Shown here: in pieces, positions 42,201-51,435 of the stretch | Layout: the number at the start of each line of letters is the position of its first letter | Position numbering within the stretch: position 1 is the first letter of the stretch | Assembly: GCA_963575745.1 (NCBI GenBank) | Contig: CAUYUJ010001287.1 | Coordinates: 12,501 to 76,500, forward strand | Length of the DNA: 64,000 nucleotides | Source: Prorocentrum cordatum | Lineage: Eukaryota; Sar; Dinophyceae; Prorocentrales; Prorocentraceae | Reading direction: 5' to 3' | The notes under the pieces: model-generated | Told to the model about the DNA's origin: nothing | Databases searched by the model: none | What the model saw: only the letters and a program-made list of their open reading frames with translations | Translations under genes and position numbers: made by a program

Positions 42201-43211
42201 AGGTAAGCTGGCTGGCTCCATCTCGAGAGAACGTGCGGGAATCCCACGAAACACAACATCTCCCAAGCTCCGATCCACCCTCCTCCTGGCATTGAACTCA
42301 TCACCCCATGTCACGCATCGATATCCTACCAAAGAGGGCGCCGGCGGCTCTGCCCGCTCCCTGTGGTCACGTCGCACAATCACACGGCCAGGCGATGCAA
42401 ACAGCCCAGTTAGAAGTGCATGATCACTTAATCGACTCCTATTCCTCCTTCCTCCTCTTGCGTAACACCAAGAAACTTCACACTCAGAGCACTCCCAGCG
42501 GCTGGGCACCAAGATGTAATCTAGCACTTTCTGAATTCGTCCGAAGCTACGTTGTTCGCCCCACGCTTCCCAAGTAGGACGCCTATCTGCAGAAAAGGTA
42601 TTGGCCGCCTTAAACATGTGGGTCTGCATGAACCCCAGGAGCATCTCCATCATCCTCCTCCTCCTGTTGATACGCTCCCTCTCCTCCGTACCACATGCCA
42701 AGGTCCTGACCTCCTTCCTCAAGCCCTCTCCCGTAGCAAGATACAATTCCCCATTACATTCTAACTCACATAGTGGCGGTAGCTCAACATTCCCGTCAAG
42801 CAAACAAACAAAGCTGGCCTGGCTATACCTGTGTCGGAGGCTTGTGAAAGTGGCAGAGACACGCTCAAGCGTGAGTTCATACTCCGCTTCGCAATCTTCT
42901 CGATGAGAATCGGGCAGATAAAGAGAGCAGACAACCAAGGGCGAGATGGAAGTACCGAACACACCAATGGCGAATCTAGAAAAGGTAGTAATGAATTCCC
43001 TGGACGTCGAGGCCCAACTTCGATCGAAGATGAGCCCCGCCTTCCTGCAGGCACTGTGCTTGATCTGCCATCCGAGACGGGCGGCATCTGCATGAATTAT
43101 ATTCTGGGCCTCCTGAAGCGCGAACAGGCCGCCACATGCACGCATATGGTTGAGCGCCTCCACGCCTCTGAAGTTGTTCTCACCAGCCTTGTCGAGGTTC
43201 CAGCACCCCAA
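39249..43211 (-). CDS. LINE-d ORF2: EEP endonuclease, RT, permuted RNase H
   Basis: 1320 codons from a TTG (43211). The frame is open back to the ORF1 TGA (43242-43244). EEP endonuclease: CWNLD (3-7), LQE (32-34), SLYLP (96-100), LLDGN (137-141), LDYIL (230-234), LSDH (261-264). RT: RATGPDRVPCEVL (498-510), motif A ADILQAFDHC (632-641), RTGGAEGPLGFNLI (691-704), motif C VWADNCYIM (748-756), in which the usual second Asp is Asn. The C-terminal RNase H-like domain has Asp1138 (GDS), His1189, Asp1199 (NEKADLLTHQA), Asp1236 (FDGG) and Glu1295 (TDTELSAAE), a circularly permuted order. The first ATG is codon 23, after the EEP Asn, so ATG initiation would remove a catalytic residue. There is no internal stop or frameshift, which suggests a young copy. 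Confidence 0.88.
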   Translation of the reverse strand: MGCWNLDKAGENNFRGVEALNHMRACGGLFALQEAQNIIHADAARLGWQIKHSACRKAGLIFDRSWASTSREFITTFSRFAIGVFGTSISPLVVCSLYLPDSHREDCEAEYELTLERVSATFTSLRHRYSQASFVCLLDGNVELPPLCELECNGELYLATGEGLRKEVRTLACGTEERERINRRRRMMEMLLGFMQTHMFKAANTFSADRRPTWEAWGEQRSFGRIQKVLDYILVPSRWECSECEVSWCYARGGRRNRSRLSDHALLTGLFASPGRVIVRRDHRERAEPPAPSLVGYRCVTWGDEFNARRRVDRSLGDVVFRGIPARSLEMEPASLPCTLIQSFVAAPDVDFTTTQSGKQRPPVRPIELTRLLERWRELPPGTTPEEKKRLRSELNLHRRRYRREVAAWKCPLNRRKIRHYIKHLVVEGQETEDREVWRKELDSFCRNKLSSDQMREENASMMEEIKGKAREELGSSTYSTITMALLGRGRARLRTQRATGPDRVPCEVLKCLPWTVLRNIRRLFNDILHMRTPYPSSWRDILISFMPKLPGITDLRDGRLLCMQNAIARWYSTCIVILVEQHVERNGLFRPLGLYGFQSNRTTNEITASLKHIGQHASTWGKGETAHLANADILQAFDHCTVANVRRGLQHAHVPYHLQYAFLDPLCDSVGTVCHESIEVESVRWDRCIRTGGAEGPLGFNLIIAAMWQETFRQWDTQNIGYQVCFKTGDSMESGKSSYTSVVNHFVWADNCYIMARSREELARMIHDLTVRLHDFGMRWKPSSLLYMVFGADAARDAEGLILSSADLLVPFQNDVMRFRRVTEMTVLGVQLFSDYKYSSHLDVDSRIEAARRTFYSQAGYFRNTSTSLKEKFQRYQQKVQSIALFGAGGCTADKDSLHALHAFEGRCLCFMLRCRREPDESHATWNERRYSDARLRFAEAGYHSLVQRFLRAQWLLAKDVSAYAQRLYQGEDMREEHRAWSDARMCLIAFGISYDTLRTLEGEALRAFGKWRECGVMKRWRSGGQAIGQRCWQTPFHEFFGPRWWEVFQGGHHAFMQFATHHCTPSMLRLFQKKCKGIHDGNAPVFLAERNEEYVATEDDSPAARLRFSKRLAIHNMKSTCWDVTSGGVPLEITGDSLLIICWLCGLWKADNHLYQRRVDNMINALEGMCCMYGVRPAEAGRDLFKHEFREWNEKADLLTHQAREGHQYTNEQYQLQPYEQSCYEPCLIKAGFDGGVCSLGAGSGAWIQIGLRSRFSHLSPTSSFSESPQIIFKDVYVCSFALQDGSTVTDTELSAAECVIAALPRVLQAYFSDKLCD

Positions 43212-43241
43212 CTTGATCCCCGACAGCCGGTGCCGATTCGG

Positions 43242-44549
43242 TCACACCTTGCGATTGACCTCGACCTCGAAGTCCGTCGCTGTGATCGTCAGACTTGGGA
43301 ACTTCACCTGAAGCTGGCCCCACTGCGTCTCAAGGATAGTCCACGTCTGGGCTGCTCCGAATTCAGCAATACAGATCGGGCGGAGGAGTCGGTCGCCCTG
43401 AGCCTTGACCCACATGTTCGATTTCGGGGGGCCGACCTCTCCCCGCACCTCCAGGACCAATCCGTGACGCTGGCACACGTTGCGCCAGGCCCCGCAGAAG
43501 CGACCAACTGCACGAACATGGTCGCGCTTCCAAGGAGCTGATTCGATATTGAAACGTAGCTGAGTCGGGTCGATGACCTGCGTCATGCCCGCGATGAGCA
43601 CGCTGGGTTCTGGAATAGTCGCCCCTTCTGGCACGGGGGCACGCTGTGCAGTGGGAGTCACAATGATCCTGAGGAGCTTCTGAAAGCGATATAACACCTC
43701 TCGATCCGTGAATGGAAGAAACTTGATGCGACAACTGCCGAACATGTATCGACCTGCATTGATACGTTCTGTCCCCTCCTTGCTAAGAAAGGCCTGGTCA
43801 TCTGAGGCAATAACTTTGGATATATTGTCAATGAGTATCATGGCGTCGTCGGCAGTCAACATTTGAGCACAACGATTCTGATGATTGGCCCAATCCGTGA
43901 CCCACCCCTTGACCTCGATGTATGTTGGAGAGAACTGGTTCCTGCCCCCGCCACCTCCGCCGCCCCCATCAGCGGGGCCACTCCCAGCACTGAAGGTAGA
44001 TACCGCACTCCCATTCTGAACCGTTTTTAATGTTTTCTCGAGTTCATCCATACGTTTATCCGTTTCATCCATACGTTTAGTGTGTTCTGCTAAAACTCCG
44101 TCCATCCTCTTGATGTCTGTCTTAGTGGCCTCCACAGTCTCACGGATGTCGTCGCCTACGTCTTCCTGTTTGAACATCCCCTCGATCACCAATCGCTGGA
44201 AGGGGTCAGTGAATTGTGCAAGCGTCTGGGTCCTGCGCGCCTGGACATCAGGACCTCGCTGTCTCTTGGTACCCGCAGTAGCAGCAGCTGCATCCACGGA
44301 GCTCGACATGATTCCGACGTCGCCTTTAAGGATATCTTCGGGGATACTCCAACGCTTTATAAAGCCCTGTTCCTCTCTGCGTCGTTTAAGTAGTTGAGCA
44401 GAAGCAGCCCTGAGAACTGTATCGAAGTGATAACCTTCTGTACGAATAACGGGGACAGTTGGGCTGATGAGCCTGTCGTCGTCGAGATCTAATGAAGTCT
44501 GCCTCTGAAGCCACTGCTCTCTGGTCTCAAGCCAATTGCCAAGACCCAA
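43242..44549 (-). CDS. LINE-d ORF1: coiled-coil protein
   Basis: 435 codons from a TTG. The frame is open upstream to a TGA at about 44609, and the first ATG is codon 81 (MSSSVDAAAA), so the true start is uncertain. Residues 133-178 form a heptad-like coiled coil with KRMDE repeats, followed by a Gly8 linker (195-202). The C-terminal part (209-435) is compact and mixed alpha/beta, with CRIKFLPFTDREVLYRFQKL (273-292) possibly an RNA-binding fold. I see no CCHC zinc knuckle. By position it would be the RNA-binding ORF1 protein of the LINE. The stop is TGA followed by CCG, and ORF2 continues in the same frame. Confidence 0.75.
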   Translation of the reverse strand: MGLGNWLETREQWLQRQTSLDLDDDRLISPTVPVIRTEGYHFDTVLRAASAQLLKRRREEQGFIKRWSIPEDILKGDVGIMSSSVDAAAATAGTKRQRGPDVQARRTQTLAQFTDPFQRLVIEGMFKQEDVGDDIRETVEATKTDIKRMDGVLAEHTKRMDETDKRMDELEKTLKTVQNGSAVSTFSAGSGPADGGGGGGGGRNQFSPTYIEVKGWVTDWANHQNRCAQMLTADDAMILIDNISKVIASDDQAFLSKEGTERINAGRYMFGSCRIKFLPFTDREVLYRFQKLLRIIVTPTAQRAPVPEGATIPEPSVLIAGMTQVIDPTQLRFNIESAPWKRDHVRAVGRFCGAWRNVCQRHGLVLEVRGEVGPPKSNMWVKAQGDRLLRPICIAEFGAAQTWTILETQWGQLQVKFPSLTITATDFEVEVNRKV

Positions 44550-44781
44550 CTGATCCAGAAGCCTTGCCTGGTCCTCAGGCTCGTCCCAAGACGTGGTTAG
44601 AAGTTCCCAGAATCAAAATACTATGGCGGCGCCCGCGGGGGGGTGCGCGCCCAGAGGGAGAAGAGACGCGCCCAGAGGGAGCGGAGACCAGCGCCCAGAG
44701 GAGGGAGGCCGCGCGGAGTTGTGAAGGAATGCCCCGCCAAATTTCGATTCCCGCGCTTCCGCCTTGAGCCGGGAGACTTGA

Positions 44782-45146
44782 GCCGGGGCCCTCGTAGAGC
44801 TCTTTTCTTACACGGCCATCCTCGGTAAGCATGAAGAAAGCGTCTAGAGCAAGACCTCAGAAACTCGAAAAATCACGTTTTTCTGTTTTAATCTAACTTC
44901 GGTTCCTCCAAGTGTTTTGATAGTAATACTGCAGCTACGGACCTGAAAATTTTACTGGCAGACGCGGCTTAACCCACTACAGGTGCGAAAAATCTGGTTT
45001 CTTAAAATAAATGGTCAAATATCTTTCAAATATTCGCAAAACCACCCAAAAGTTACCACTTTGTCCTCTCTGGCTGGGTCGACCAACTAGCTCCACCCCG
45101 CGCCGGAATTCCTCTAGCTCATCGATGCCGAAGAGCTATACGAGGT
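44782..45146 (-). mobile_element. Short Helentron-like element, second part
   Basis: From GCCGGGGCCCTCGTAGAGCT through the standard internal sequence to CCAACTAGCTCCACCCCGCG, GAATTCCTCTAGCTCATCGA and GAGCTATACGAGGT. It is the continuation of 39005-39034. Confidence 0.8.
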
Positions 45147-45225
45147 ATTTTTCGGGTTTTCATGCAAAGTCGGTTGCTCCAAGTGTTCTGATAGTTATAC
45201 TGCACCTACGGACCAGAAAATTTGA

Positions 45226-46400
45226 CTGGGCGCCGGCGGTAAACCGTCAACCTTTCTTACCGCCGGGGGACTCGTAGAGCTTCCTGAGAATATCTAATGT
45301 CGAAAAACAAATTCCAGAGGACGAATAGTTGTTCAGACCTTTCGATGCCCCTGATGTTGGATTGTGTTCTATACGAGCTCTGTAGCTCTCCTACAGCCCG
45401 AGTTACGTGAGAAAATCGACAGCACCTCTCAAGATGACTCGAACAATGCGAATAGTTTGGCTCAGACCGAGTTAAGACCTCTGAATGCAATAGTGGGACG
45501 CGTCTGATGTCTCCGAATCGATTCCTGCGATTACCAGCCCTGCACCCCCCCCTACAGCCCGAGCTAAGTGCAGAAAACCGACAGCACCTCTCAGGATGAC
45601 TCGAACAATACGAATAGTTTCGCGGACCTAGTTCGGGCAGCAGACCGAGTTCCGAGCTCTGGGTTCGACAGACGGACGTGCCTGATCTCTCCGAATCGAT
45701 TCCTGAGAGTACCAGCACTGTAGCCCCCCTACAGCCTGAGTTAAATACAGAAAACCGACAGCACCTCCCAAGATGACTCGAACAATACAGATAGTTTCGC
45801 GATTCAAGATCGGGCAGCAGACCGAGTTCAGAGCGATGGATTCAAGAGACAACGCGACTGATGATTCTGAATCGGTTTCTGTAAATATCAGCTCTGTAGC
45901 TGTCATATAGCTCGAGTTTAATACAAAACACCGAGAGCGCCTGTCAAGATGACTCGAATAATACGAATAGGTTTGCGGACCCAGCTCGGCTAGCAGACCG
46001 AGTTCAGACCTCTGGATGCAACAGGCGACCGCGCCTGATCATTCTGAATCGATAAGGTGTGCTTACCAGCTCTGTGGCTGTTCTATAGCTCGAGTTATGT
46101 TCAGAAAACCGCCACCGCGTGTCAAGATGACCCGAAACGGCCGATCCCGCCGCAGTGCTTTTAGGCAGTAATATCTACCCGATCGAGCTGAGATTAAGAT
46201 GGCGAGCGGGAATAAGATCGAATATCACGAGAAAAAATACTAGAGCTCTAACGAATGGTTGAATTTCGAGAACAAAATTTTCAACCGACCAAAAGTCACC
46301 AAAAGGTCCAACGAGATTTTTCTTGCCAACTAGCTCTCCAGCGCCCCGGAATTACTCTTAAGCTTCCAGCAACAACTTGCTAAGGGAAGCTCTACGAGTT
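45226..46400 (-). mobile_element. Complete long Helentron-like element (1175 bp)
   Basis: It starts A^CTGGGCGCCGGCGG and ends GGGAAGCTCTACGAGTT^A. The flanks AATTTGA and ACTGGCAGACGC join to the internal sequence of a short element (GAATTTGACTGGCAGACG). It contains about five satellite monomers and the terminal block (GCTTTTAGGCAGTAATATCT ACCCGATCGAGC). Confidence 0.8.
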
Positions 46401-46423
46401 ACTGGCAGACGCAGCATAACCCA

Positions 46424-46503
46424 CTGGGCGCTGGCGGTAAACCGTCAACCTTTCTTACCGCCGGGGGACTCGTAGAGCTTCCTGACAATATATAATGTTG
46501 AAA
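46424..46503 (-). mobile_element. Long Helentron-like element, first 80 bp, interrupted
   Basis: CTGGGCGCTGGCGGTAAACC to ATATATAATGTTGAAA is followed by a nested element. The continuation (AAATTGCAGAGAACGACTAG) starts at 48808. Confidence 0.8.
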
Positions 46504-48807
46504 CTGGGCGCCGGCGGTAAACCGTCAACCTTTCTTACCGCCGGGGGACTCGTAGAGCTTCCTGACAATATATAATGTTGAAACGAAAATTGCAGAGAAC
46601 AATAGTTTTTCAGCCCAAGCGATTTCAGACCTCTCGATGCAACAGCCGAACGCCCTCGATGCTTCTGAATTGCCTTCTGTACGAGCTCTGTAGCTCTCCT
46701 ACAGCCCGAGTTACGCGCGTAAATCGACAGCACCTCTCAAGATGACTCGAACAATAGGAATAGTTGGGCATACCTAGCTCGAGAATCAGACCGAGTTCAG
46801 ACCTCTGAATGCGACAGGCGGACGCGTCTGATGTCCCCGAATCGATACCTGTGATTACAAGCCCTGCGGCCCGAGTTAAGTGCAGAAAACCGACAGCACC
46901 TCTCAGGATGACTCGAAGAATACGAATAGTTTCGCGGACCTAGCTCGGCCAGCAGACCGAGTTCGGAGCTCTGGATTCGTCAGGCGGGCGCGCCTGATGT
47001 CTGCAAATCGATGCCTGTGACAACCAGCACTGTAGCCACCCTACAACGAGTTAAGCACAGAAAACCGACAGCATCTCTCAAGGTGACTCGAACACTACGA
47101 ATAGTTTTTTCTGGAAGTATCAGCTCTGTAGCTGCCATATAGCTCGAGTTAAGTACAGAAAACCGAGAGCGTCTGTCAAGATGACTCGAATAATACGAAT
47201 AGGTTTGCGGACCTAGCTCGGCTAGCAGACCGAGTTCAGACCTCTGGATGCAACAGACGAACGCGCCTGATCATTCTGAATCGACTAGGTGTGCTTACCA
47301 GCTTTGTAGCTGTCCTGTATCTCGAGTTAAGACCAATATACCGATAGCGCGTATCAAGATGACTCGAAACGGCCGATCCCGCCCGTGTGCTTTTTGGCAG
47401 TAAGAGGTACCCGATCGAGCTGAGATCAAGACTGCGGGAATGAGATCGAATATCACGGGGAAAAAATACTAGAGCTCTAACGAATGGTTGAATTTCGAGA
47501 ACAAAATCTTCAGCCGACCAAAAGTCACCAAAAGGTCCGTCGAAATGTGTCTTGCCAACTGGGCGCCGGCGGTAAACCGTCAACCTTTCTTACCGCCGGG
47601 GGACTCGTAGAGCTTCCTGTCAATATATTATGTCAAAAAATGCAGAGAACGAATAGTTGTTCAGCCCAAGCAATTTCAGACCTCTCGATGTACCAGCCCA
47701 ACGCCCCCGATGCTTCTGGATTGTTTTCTGTACGAGCTCTGTAGCTCTCCTACAGCCCGAGTTACGCGCGTAAATCGACAGCACCTCTCAAGATGACTCG
47801 AACAATACGAATAGTTTGGCAAACCTAGCTCGAGCATCAAACGGAGTTCAGACCTCTGAATGCGACAGGCGGACGCGTCTGATGTCTCCCAATCGATTCC
47901 TGTGATTACCAGCCCTGCAGCCCCTCTACAGCCCGAGGTAAATGCAGAAAACCGGCACCTCTCAGGATGACTCGAACAATACGAACAGCTTCGTGGACCT
48001 AGTTCGGGCAGCAGACCGAGTTCCGAGCTATGGATTCGACAAGTGGACGCGCCTGATGTCTTCAAATCGATTCCTGTCACTACGAGCACTGTAGCCCCCC
48101 TACAGCCCGAGTTGAGTGCAGAGAACCGACAGCACCTCTCAAGGTTTTGCGATTCTAGATCGGGCAGCAGGCCGAGTTCAGAGCTCTGGATCCAACAGAC
48201 GAGCGCGACTCATGATTCTGAATGAGTTCCAGCTCTGTAGCTGTGATAGCTCGAGTTAAGTACAGAAAAAACCGAGAGCGCCTGTCAAGAGGACTCGAAT
48301 ATTACGAATGGGTTTGCGGAACTAGCTCGGCCAGCAAACCGATTTCAGACCTCTGGATGCAACAGACGAGCGCGCCTGATCATTCTGAATCAACAAAGTT
48401 GATTACCAGCTCTGTAGCTGTCCTGTATCTCGAGTTAAGTCCCATATACCGAGAGCGCGCATCAAGATGACTCGAAACGGCCGATCCCGCCCGTGTGCTT
48501 TTTGGCAGTAAAAGGTACCCGATCGAGCTGAGATCAAGACGGCGGGAATGAGATCGAATATCACAGGAAAAAATACTAGAGCTCAAACGAATGGTTGAAT
48601 TTCGAGAACAAAATTTTCAACCGACCAAAAGTCACCAAAAGGTCCGTCGCGATTTTTCTTGCCAACTAGCTCTCCAGCGCCCCGGAATTACTCTTAAACT
48701 TCCAGCAATAACTTGCTAAGGGAAGCTCTACGAGTTACTAGCTCTCCAGCGCCCCGGAATTACTCTTAGCTTCCAGCAATCACTTGCTAAGGGAAGCTCT
48801 ACGAGTT
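46504..48807 (-). mobile_element. Long Helentron-like element, itself interrupted
   Basis: It starts A^CTGGGCGCCGGCGG inside the 46424 element and ends GCTCTACGAGTT at 48807. It is interrupted at 47558 within CTTGCCAA|CTAGCTC by the 47559-48736 copy. Without that insert it is 1126 bp. The terminal block before and after the insert joins correctly. Confidence 0.8.
47559..48736 (-). mobile_element. Complete long Helentron-like element (1178 bp), innermost of three
   Basis: It starts CTGGGCGCCGGCGGTAAACC and ends GCTCTACGAGTT. The host is restored as CTTGCCA-ACTAGCTCTCCAG. It contains about five satellite monomers, the block ending TTTTTCTTGCCAACTAGCTC, and the right terminus. Confidence 0.85.
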
Positions 48808-49505
48808 AAATTGCAGAGAACGACTAGTTTTTCAGCCCAAGCGATTTCAGACCTCTCGATGCAACAGCCGAACGCCCCCGATACTTCTGGGTTGTCTTCT
48901 GTACGAGCTCTATAGCTCTCCTACAGCCCGAGTTACGTGCGTAAATCGACAGCAACCCTGAAGTTGACTCGAACAATACGAATAGTTTCGCAAACCTAGC
49001 TCGAGTATCAGACAAGGTTAGGCCTCTGAATGCGACAGGCGGACTCTTCTGATGTCTCCGAATCGATTCCTGTGATTCCCGGAGAGCTCTCTGAGAGCTA
49101 GAGGGTTTTAGACTGGCGCCGGCGGTGAACGGGAACCTCGTAGAGCTCCTTACAGGCACGAAAATGCTCAGAATCGAAGCGGCTTCTCGCGGCCTTTCTT
49201 GAAAAAACATCAACTTTTCATTTTTCGATGTCACTCGATGTCGGTTCCCGCTCATTTTCGGACAGTAAAACTCTCTCCAGAGAGCTGAGCTGCTCTGAGA
49301 ATGAAGTTTAGATACAAATGCTACGCGTAAAAATCTGCTTTCTCAAAATGAATGGTCAAATATCTTTCAAATATTTGCAAAACCACCCAAAAGTTATCAG
49401 TTTGTCCGTTCTGGTCGGGTCGACCAACTAGCTCCACCCCGCGCCGGAATTCCTCTAGCTCATCGATGCCAAAGAGCTCTACGAGGTATTCCTCTAGCTC
49501 ATCGA
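48808..49505. repeat. Remainder of the 46424 element, then short-type pieces
   Basis: 48808-49080: continuation of the host long element. 49081-49110: an inverted GGAGAGCTCTCTGAGAGCTA box. 49113-49490: a short-type copy (A^CTGGCGCCGGCGGTGAAC; hairpin arm partly deleted) ending GAGCTCTACGAGGT. No gene. Confidence 0.7.
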
Positions 49506-49535
49506 CTGGGCGCCGGCGGTAAACCGTCAACCTGG
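49506..49535 (-). mobile_element. Helentron-like hairpin, left half, host of LINE-e
   Basis: CTGGGCGCCGGCGGTAAACC GTCAACCTGG. The second hairpin arm follows LINE-e at 51601 (CTACCGCCGGGGACC). Confidence 0.75.
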
Positions 49536-49611
49536 TTTTTTTGAGTTTGAGTCAGGGCGCGGACAGCTGTGACAGCTGAGCCCTAAGACTCCCAAACGGA
49601 GCACAGGGTAG

Positions 49612-51135
49612 CTAGAGAAGGCATCTCTTATCATCACACTGCCGAGCCACTGAGGCACAGGCATCGGAATAGGATGCAGGAACAAGGAAAAGGATGAAAG
49701 CACGACATGTGAAATTGCAAAGGTGTAGGAACAGGTTAGAGAAGAAAGAGGCTACCCAAAACGTGTTCCACGGCCATACAGAGCCGTCAATGGAGGCACA
49801 TCCCTCCACAGAGCGCCCTCCGTCGAAGAATCCACGGAGGCCGTCTAGTTTTTGTTGTACTCGCATATACAATAAGAGAGGTATGAACATAGCTTCGTGC
49901 AATACGGTGCACGAGCATCTTATGTAAATAAGAGAGCTGCTCGCCAATGTCCGAAGCACCACCCTGCAATACGGTGCATCCTTATCTTGTCCAACCGACA
50001 CAGCCCACAGGTTCTCTGGATGTCCGCGCCCCCCCCCCCCATCACGGTGCAAAGCCTCACACAAACGGTGCAGAGCAGCCTTCTTCAAATAGAAATTTGC
50101 CCTCACTCGCTGGGTGGCCATTTTATCCCATGCGTGGAAGGCCGCATCCGAATCAGCGTCCTCATCGCACTCTGATTGATTGTCATGCAACTCATCCACC
50201 TCCGCCTCCTTGTCGCCTTCGGGCAACAAGGGCACACTTGGGGCGGGTATAGCGGAAGAAACTGAATCGTGAAAAGAGGACGGAGGTTGGGGAGGATCGC
50301 AAGTAGATGGATGGGCCAACTTTGACATAGAAGAGCCAGTTAGAACTGCCTGAGCCTTCGCCCTTGCCCGCCTCCTGTTTCTGCGGTGCCTCTGGCCTTT
50401 CCCACGGCCAGCATCCTCCTCAGGACTCGGCGCCTCCTCGGGACTCTCAATTCCCATTCGAAGTTTGTATGCCTTGAGCGCCTCGATCCGAGCATAAAAC
50501 TCGTCTTTCGGGAGCCGTTCGAATTCCCCCCAAAGAGCAACTGCGTCGTCATTGGCACGGGCCCAGCCCCTGGCAGCTTGACACTCAGATCGATTGCTCT
50601 GCAACTCATCTGAACAGAGCCGGGAAGAAGAAGCACAGTTATCTTTACGCTGGTCGACTTCGCACTCTCCGTGGGTTTTCGAGGATGCCAACGGCAGCGC
50701 CTCGGGGCCTCCACCTTCCCTTTGCACTCGAGAATAATCCAGAGGAGCTGAGTGCAGAGAATAATCCAAAGGAGCTGAGTGCAGAGAATAATCCAAAGGA
50801 ACTGAGTGCAGTACAGCATCATTTGATTGAGAAGCAAGCGACGCTTCTTCAGCAGCAAGGTTGGGTCCTACATCCTGGGATCCTGAAGCGGCCGCATGGA
50901 TCTCTGCACAATACGGATTCGCAGCAACTTTGGCAACCTCCGTATCCTTCATCCCCTCCTTCTCCTCAAACGTCCCCTCATTCTGAACACCAGGATCAAA
51001 AGAAACAGAGCCCAGTCTCGACTGCAGCCCACCATCTGGAGACTGCACCACATCTGGAGAATACGCAACCGATTGAGACGAGAAAGCTCCTCCACGATCA
51101 GTTGGCCCAGCAGTTGGCACCGATAAGGAACTCAA
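49612..51135 (-). CDS. LINE-e ORF, Ser/Glu-rich, with FDGG remnant
   Basis: 507 codons from a TTG directly after a TAG. Residues about 1-100 are Ser/Gly-rich and probably disordered. A threefold LHSAPLDYS repeat lies at about 109-135. A basic patch GKGQRHRRNRRRARAKA lies near 245-261. An acidic DEDADSDAAF and an alpha-helical WDKMATQRVRANFYLKKAAL follow. Near the C-terminus GLRGFFDGGRS resembles the RNase H FDGG segment of LINE-c (IRGSFDGGRS). The residues that should follow are replaced by a hydrophobic stretch (WVASFFSNLFLHLC), and SDACASVARQC may be the lost Glu helix. GDS and ADEL motifs are absent, so RNase H activity is unlikely. Confidence 0.5.
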   Translation of the reverse strand: MSSLSVPTAGPTDRGGAFSSQSVAYSPDVVQSPDGGLQSRLGSVSFDPGVQNEGTFEEKEGMKDTEVAKVAANPYCAEIHAAASGSQDVGPNLAAEEASLASQSNDAVLHSVPLDYSLHSAPLDYSLHSAPLDYSRVQREGGGPEALPLASSKTHGECEVDQRKDNCASSSRLCSDELQSNRSECQAARGWARANDDAVALWGEFERLPKDEFYARIEALKAYKLRMGIESPEEAPSPEEDAGRGKGQRHRRNRRRARAKAQAVLTGSSMSKLAHPSTCDPPQPPSSFHDSVSSAIPAPSVPLLPEGDKEAEVDELHDNQSECDEDADSDAAFHAWDKMATQRVRANFYLKKAALHRLCEALHRDGGGGRGHPENLWAVSVGQDKDAPYCRVVLRTLASSSLIYIRCSCTVLHEAMFIPLLLYMRVQQKLDGLRGFFDGGRSVEGCASIDGSVWPWNTFWVASFFSNLFLHLCNFTCRAFILFLVPASYSDACASVARQCDDKRCLL

Positions 51136-51138
51136 CTA

Positions 51139-51435
51139 TATACTGACCTGCTCCTCCGAGTTCCCCTGAAACGGGCATGGGTTTCGCGCACAATCATCGA
51201 GGCTATCAAACCAGCCAAACGCGGGGAAAGTATTCGGATCAGCCACAAAATATGGATCACGTGCATTAAACTGCATAACATCAAATACAGCTTGTCTACA
51301 AATCGCCAGTTTGATTATCCTTGTTTTTCTTTTCCAACTGGTCGAAACAGAACTCATCGAACAAAATTGCGCTGTCATGATGCCGCACAAGGAAGGGGCC
51401 ACGCAAGAACAACTAATCAATTCAATGCCGACAGA
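51139..51435 (-). CDS. Upstream part of LINE-e ORF, before in-frame TAG
   Basis: About 98 codons in the same frame as the 507-codon ORF, separated from it only by a TAG (51136-51138). The sequence VFDVMQFNARDPYFVADPNT and FPAFGWFDSLDDC looks like real protein. Together they would form a frame of about 600 codons. The function is unknown. Confidence 0.4.

Larger units (their letters stand above)
39035..44781 (-). mobile_element. LINE-d: near full-length two-ORF LINE
   Basis: The minus-strand order is: about 170 bp GC-rich leader with three CGCCCAGAGGGAG-like units (44648, 44669, 44691), ORF1, TGA, ORF2, about 215 bp 3' UTR with a GGGCCCTAGGGCCC hairpin, then a CGAAACGAAAAA tail. The 3' junction is exactly at the hairpin loop (AACCAGG^). 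At the 5' junction the host resumes at GCCGGGGCCCTCGTAGAGC, about a dozen bases of the loop and stem are lost, and no duplication is seen. It is the only copy with endonuclease and ORF1. Confidence 0.85.

Noticed and set aside
45226-46400. Classical MITE / DDE transposon interpretation from the CTCGTAGAGCT inverted repeats
   Set aside because: The inverted repeat is not terminal on the hairpin side, a stem-loop lies outside it, and the insertion leaves no 2-10 bp duplication. Helentron-like ends fit better.
49321-49530. Recurring peptides such as VELFGIDELEEFRRGVELV and NLVDGLPPA as a possible small gene family
   Set aside because: They are the translated terminus and hairpin of the Helentron-like repeat. 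Flanking frames are not conserved.
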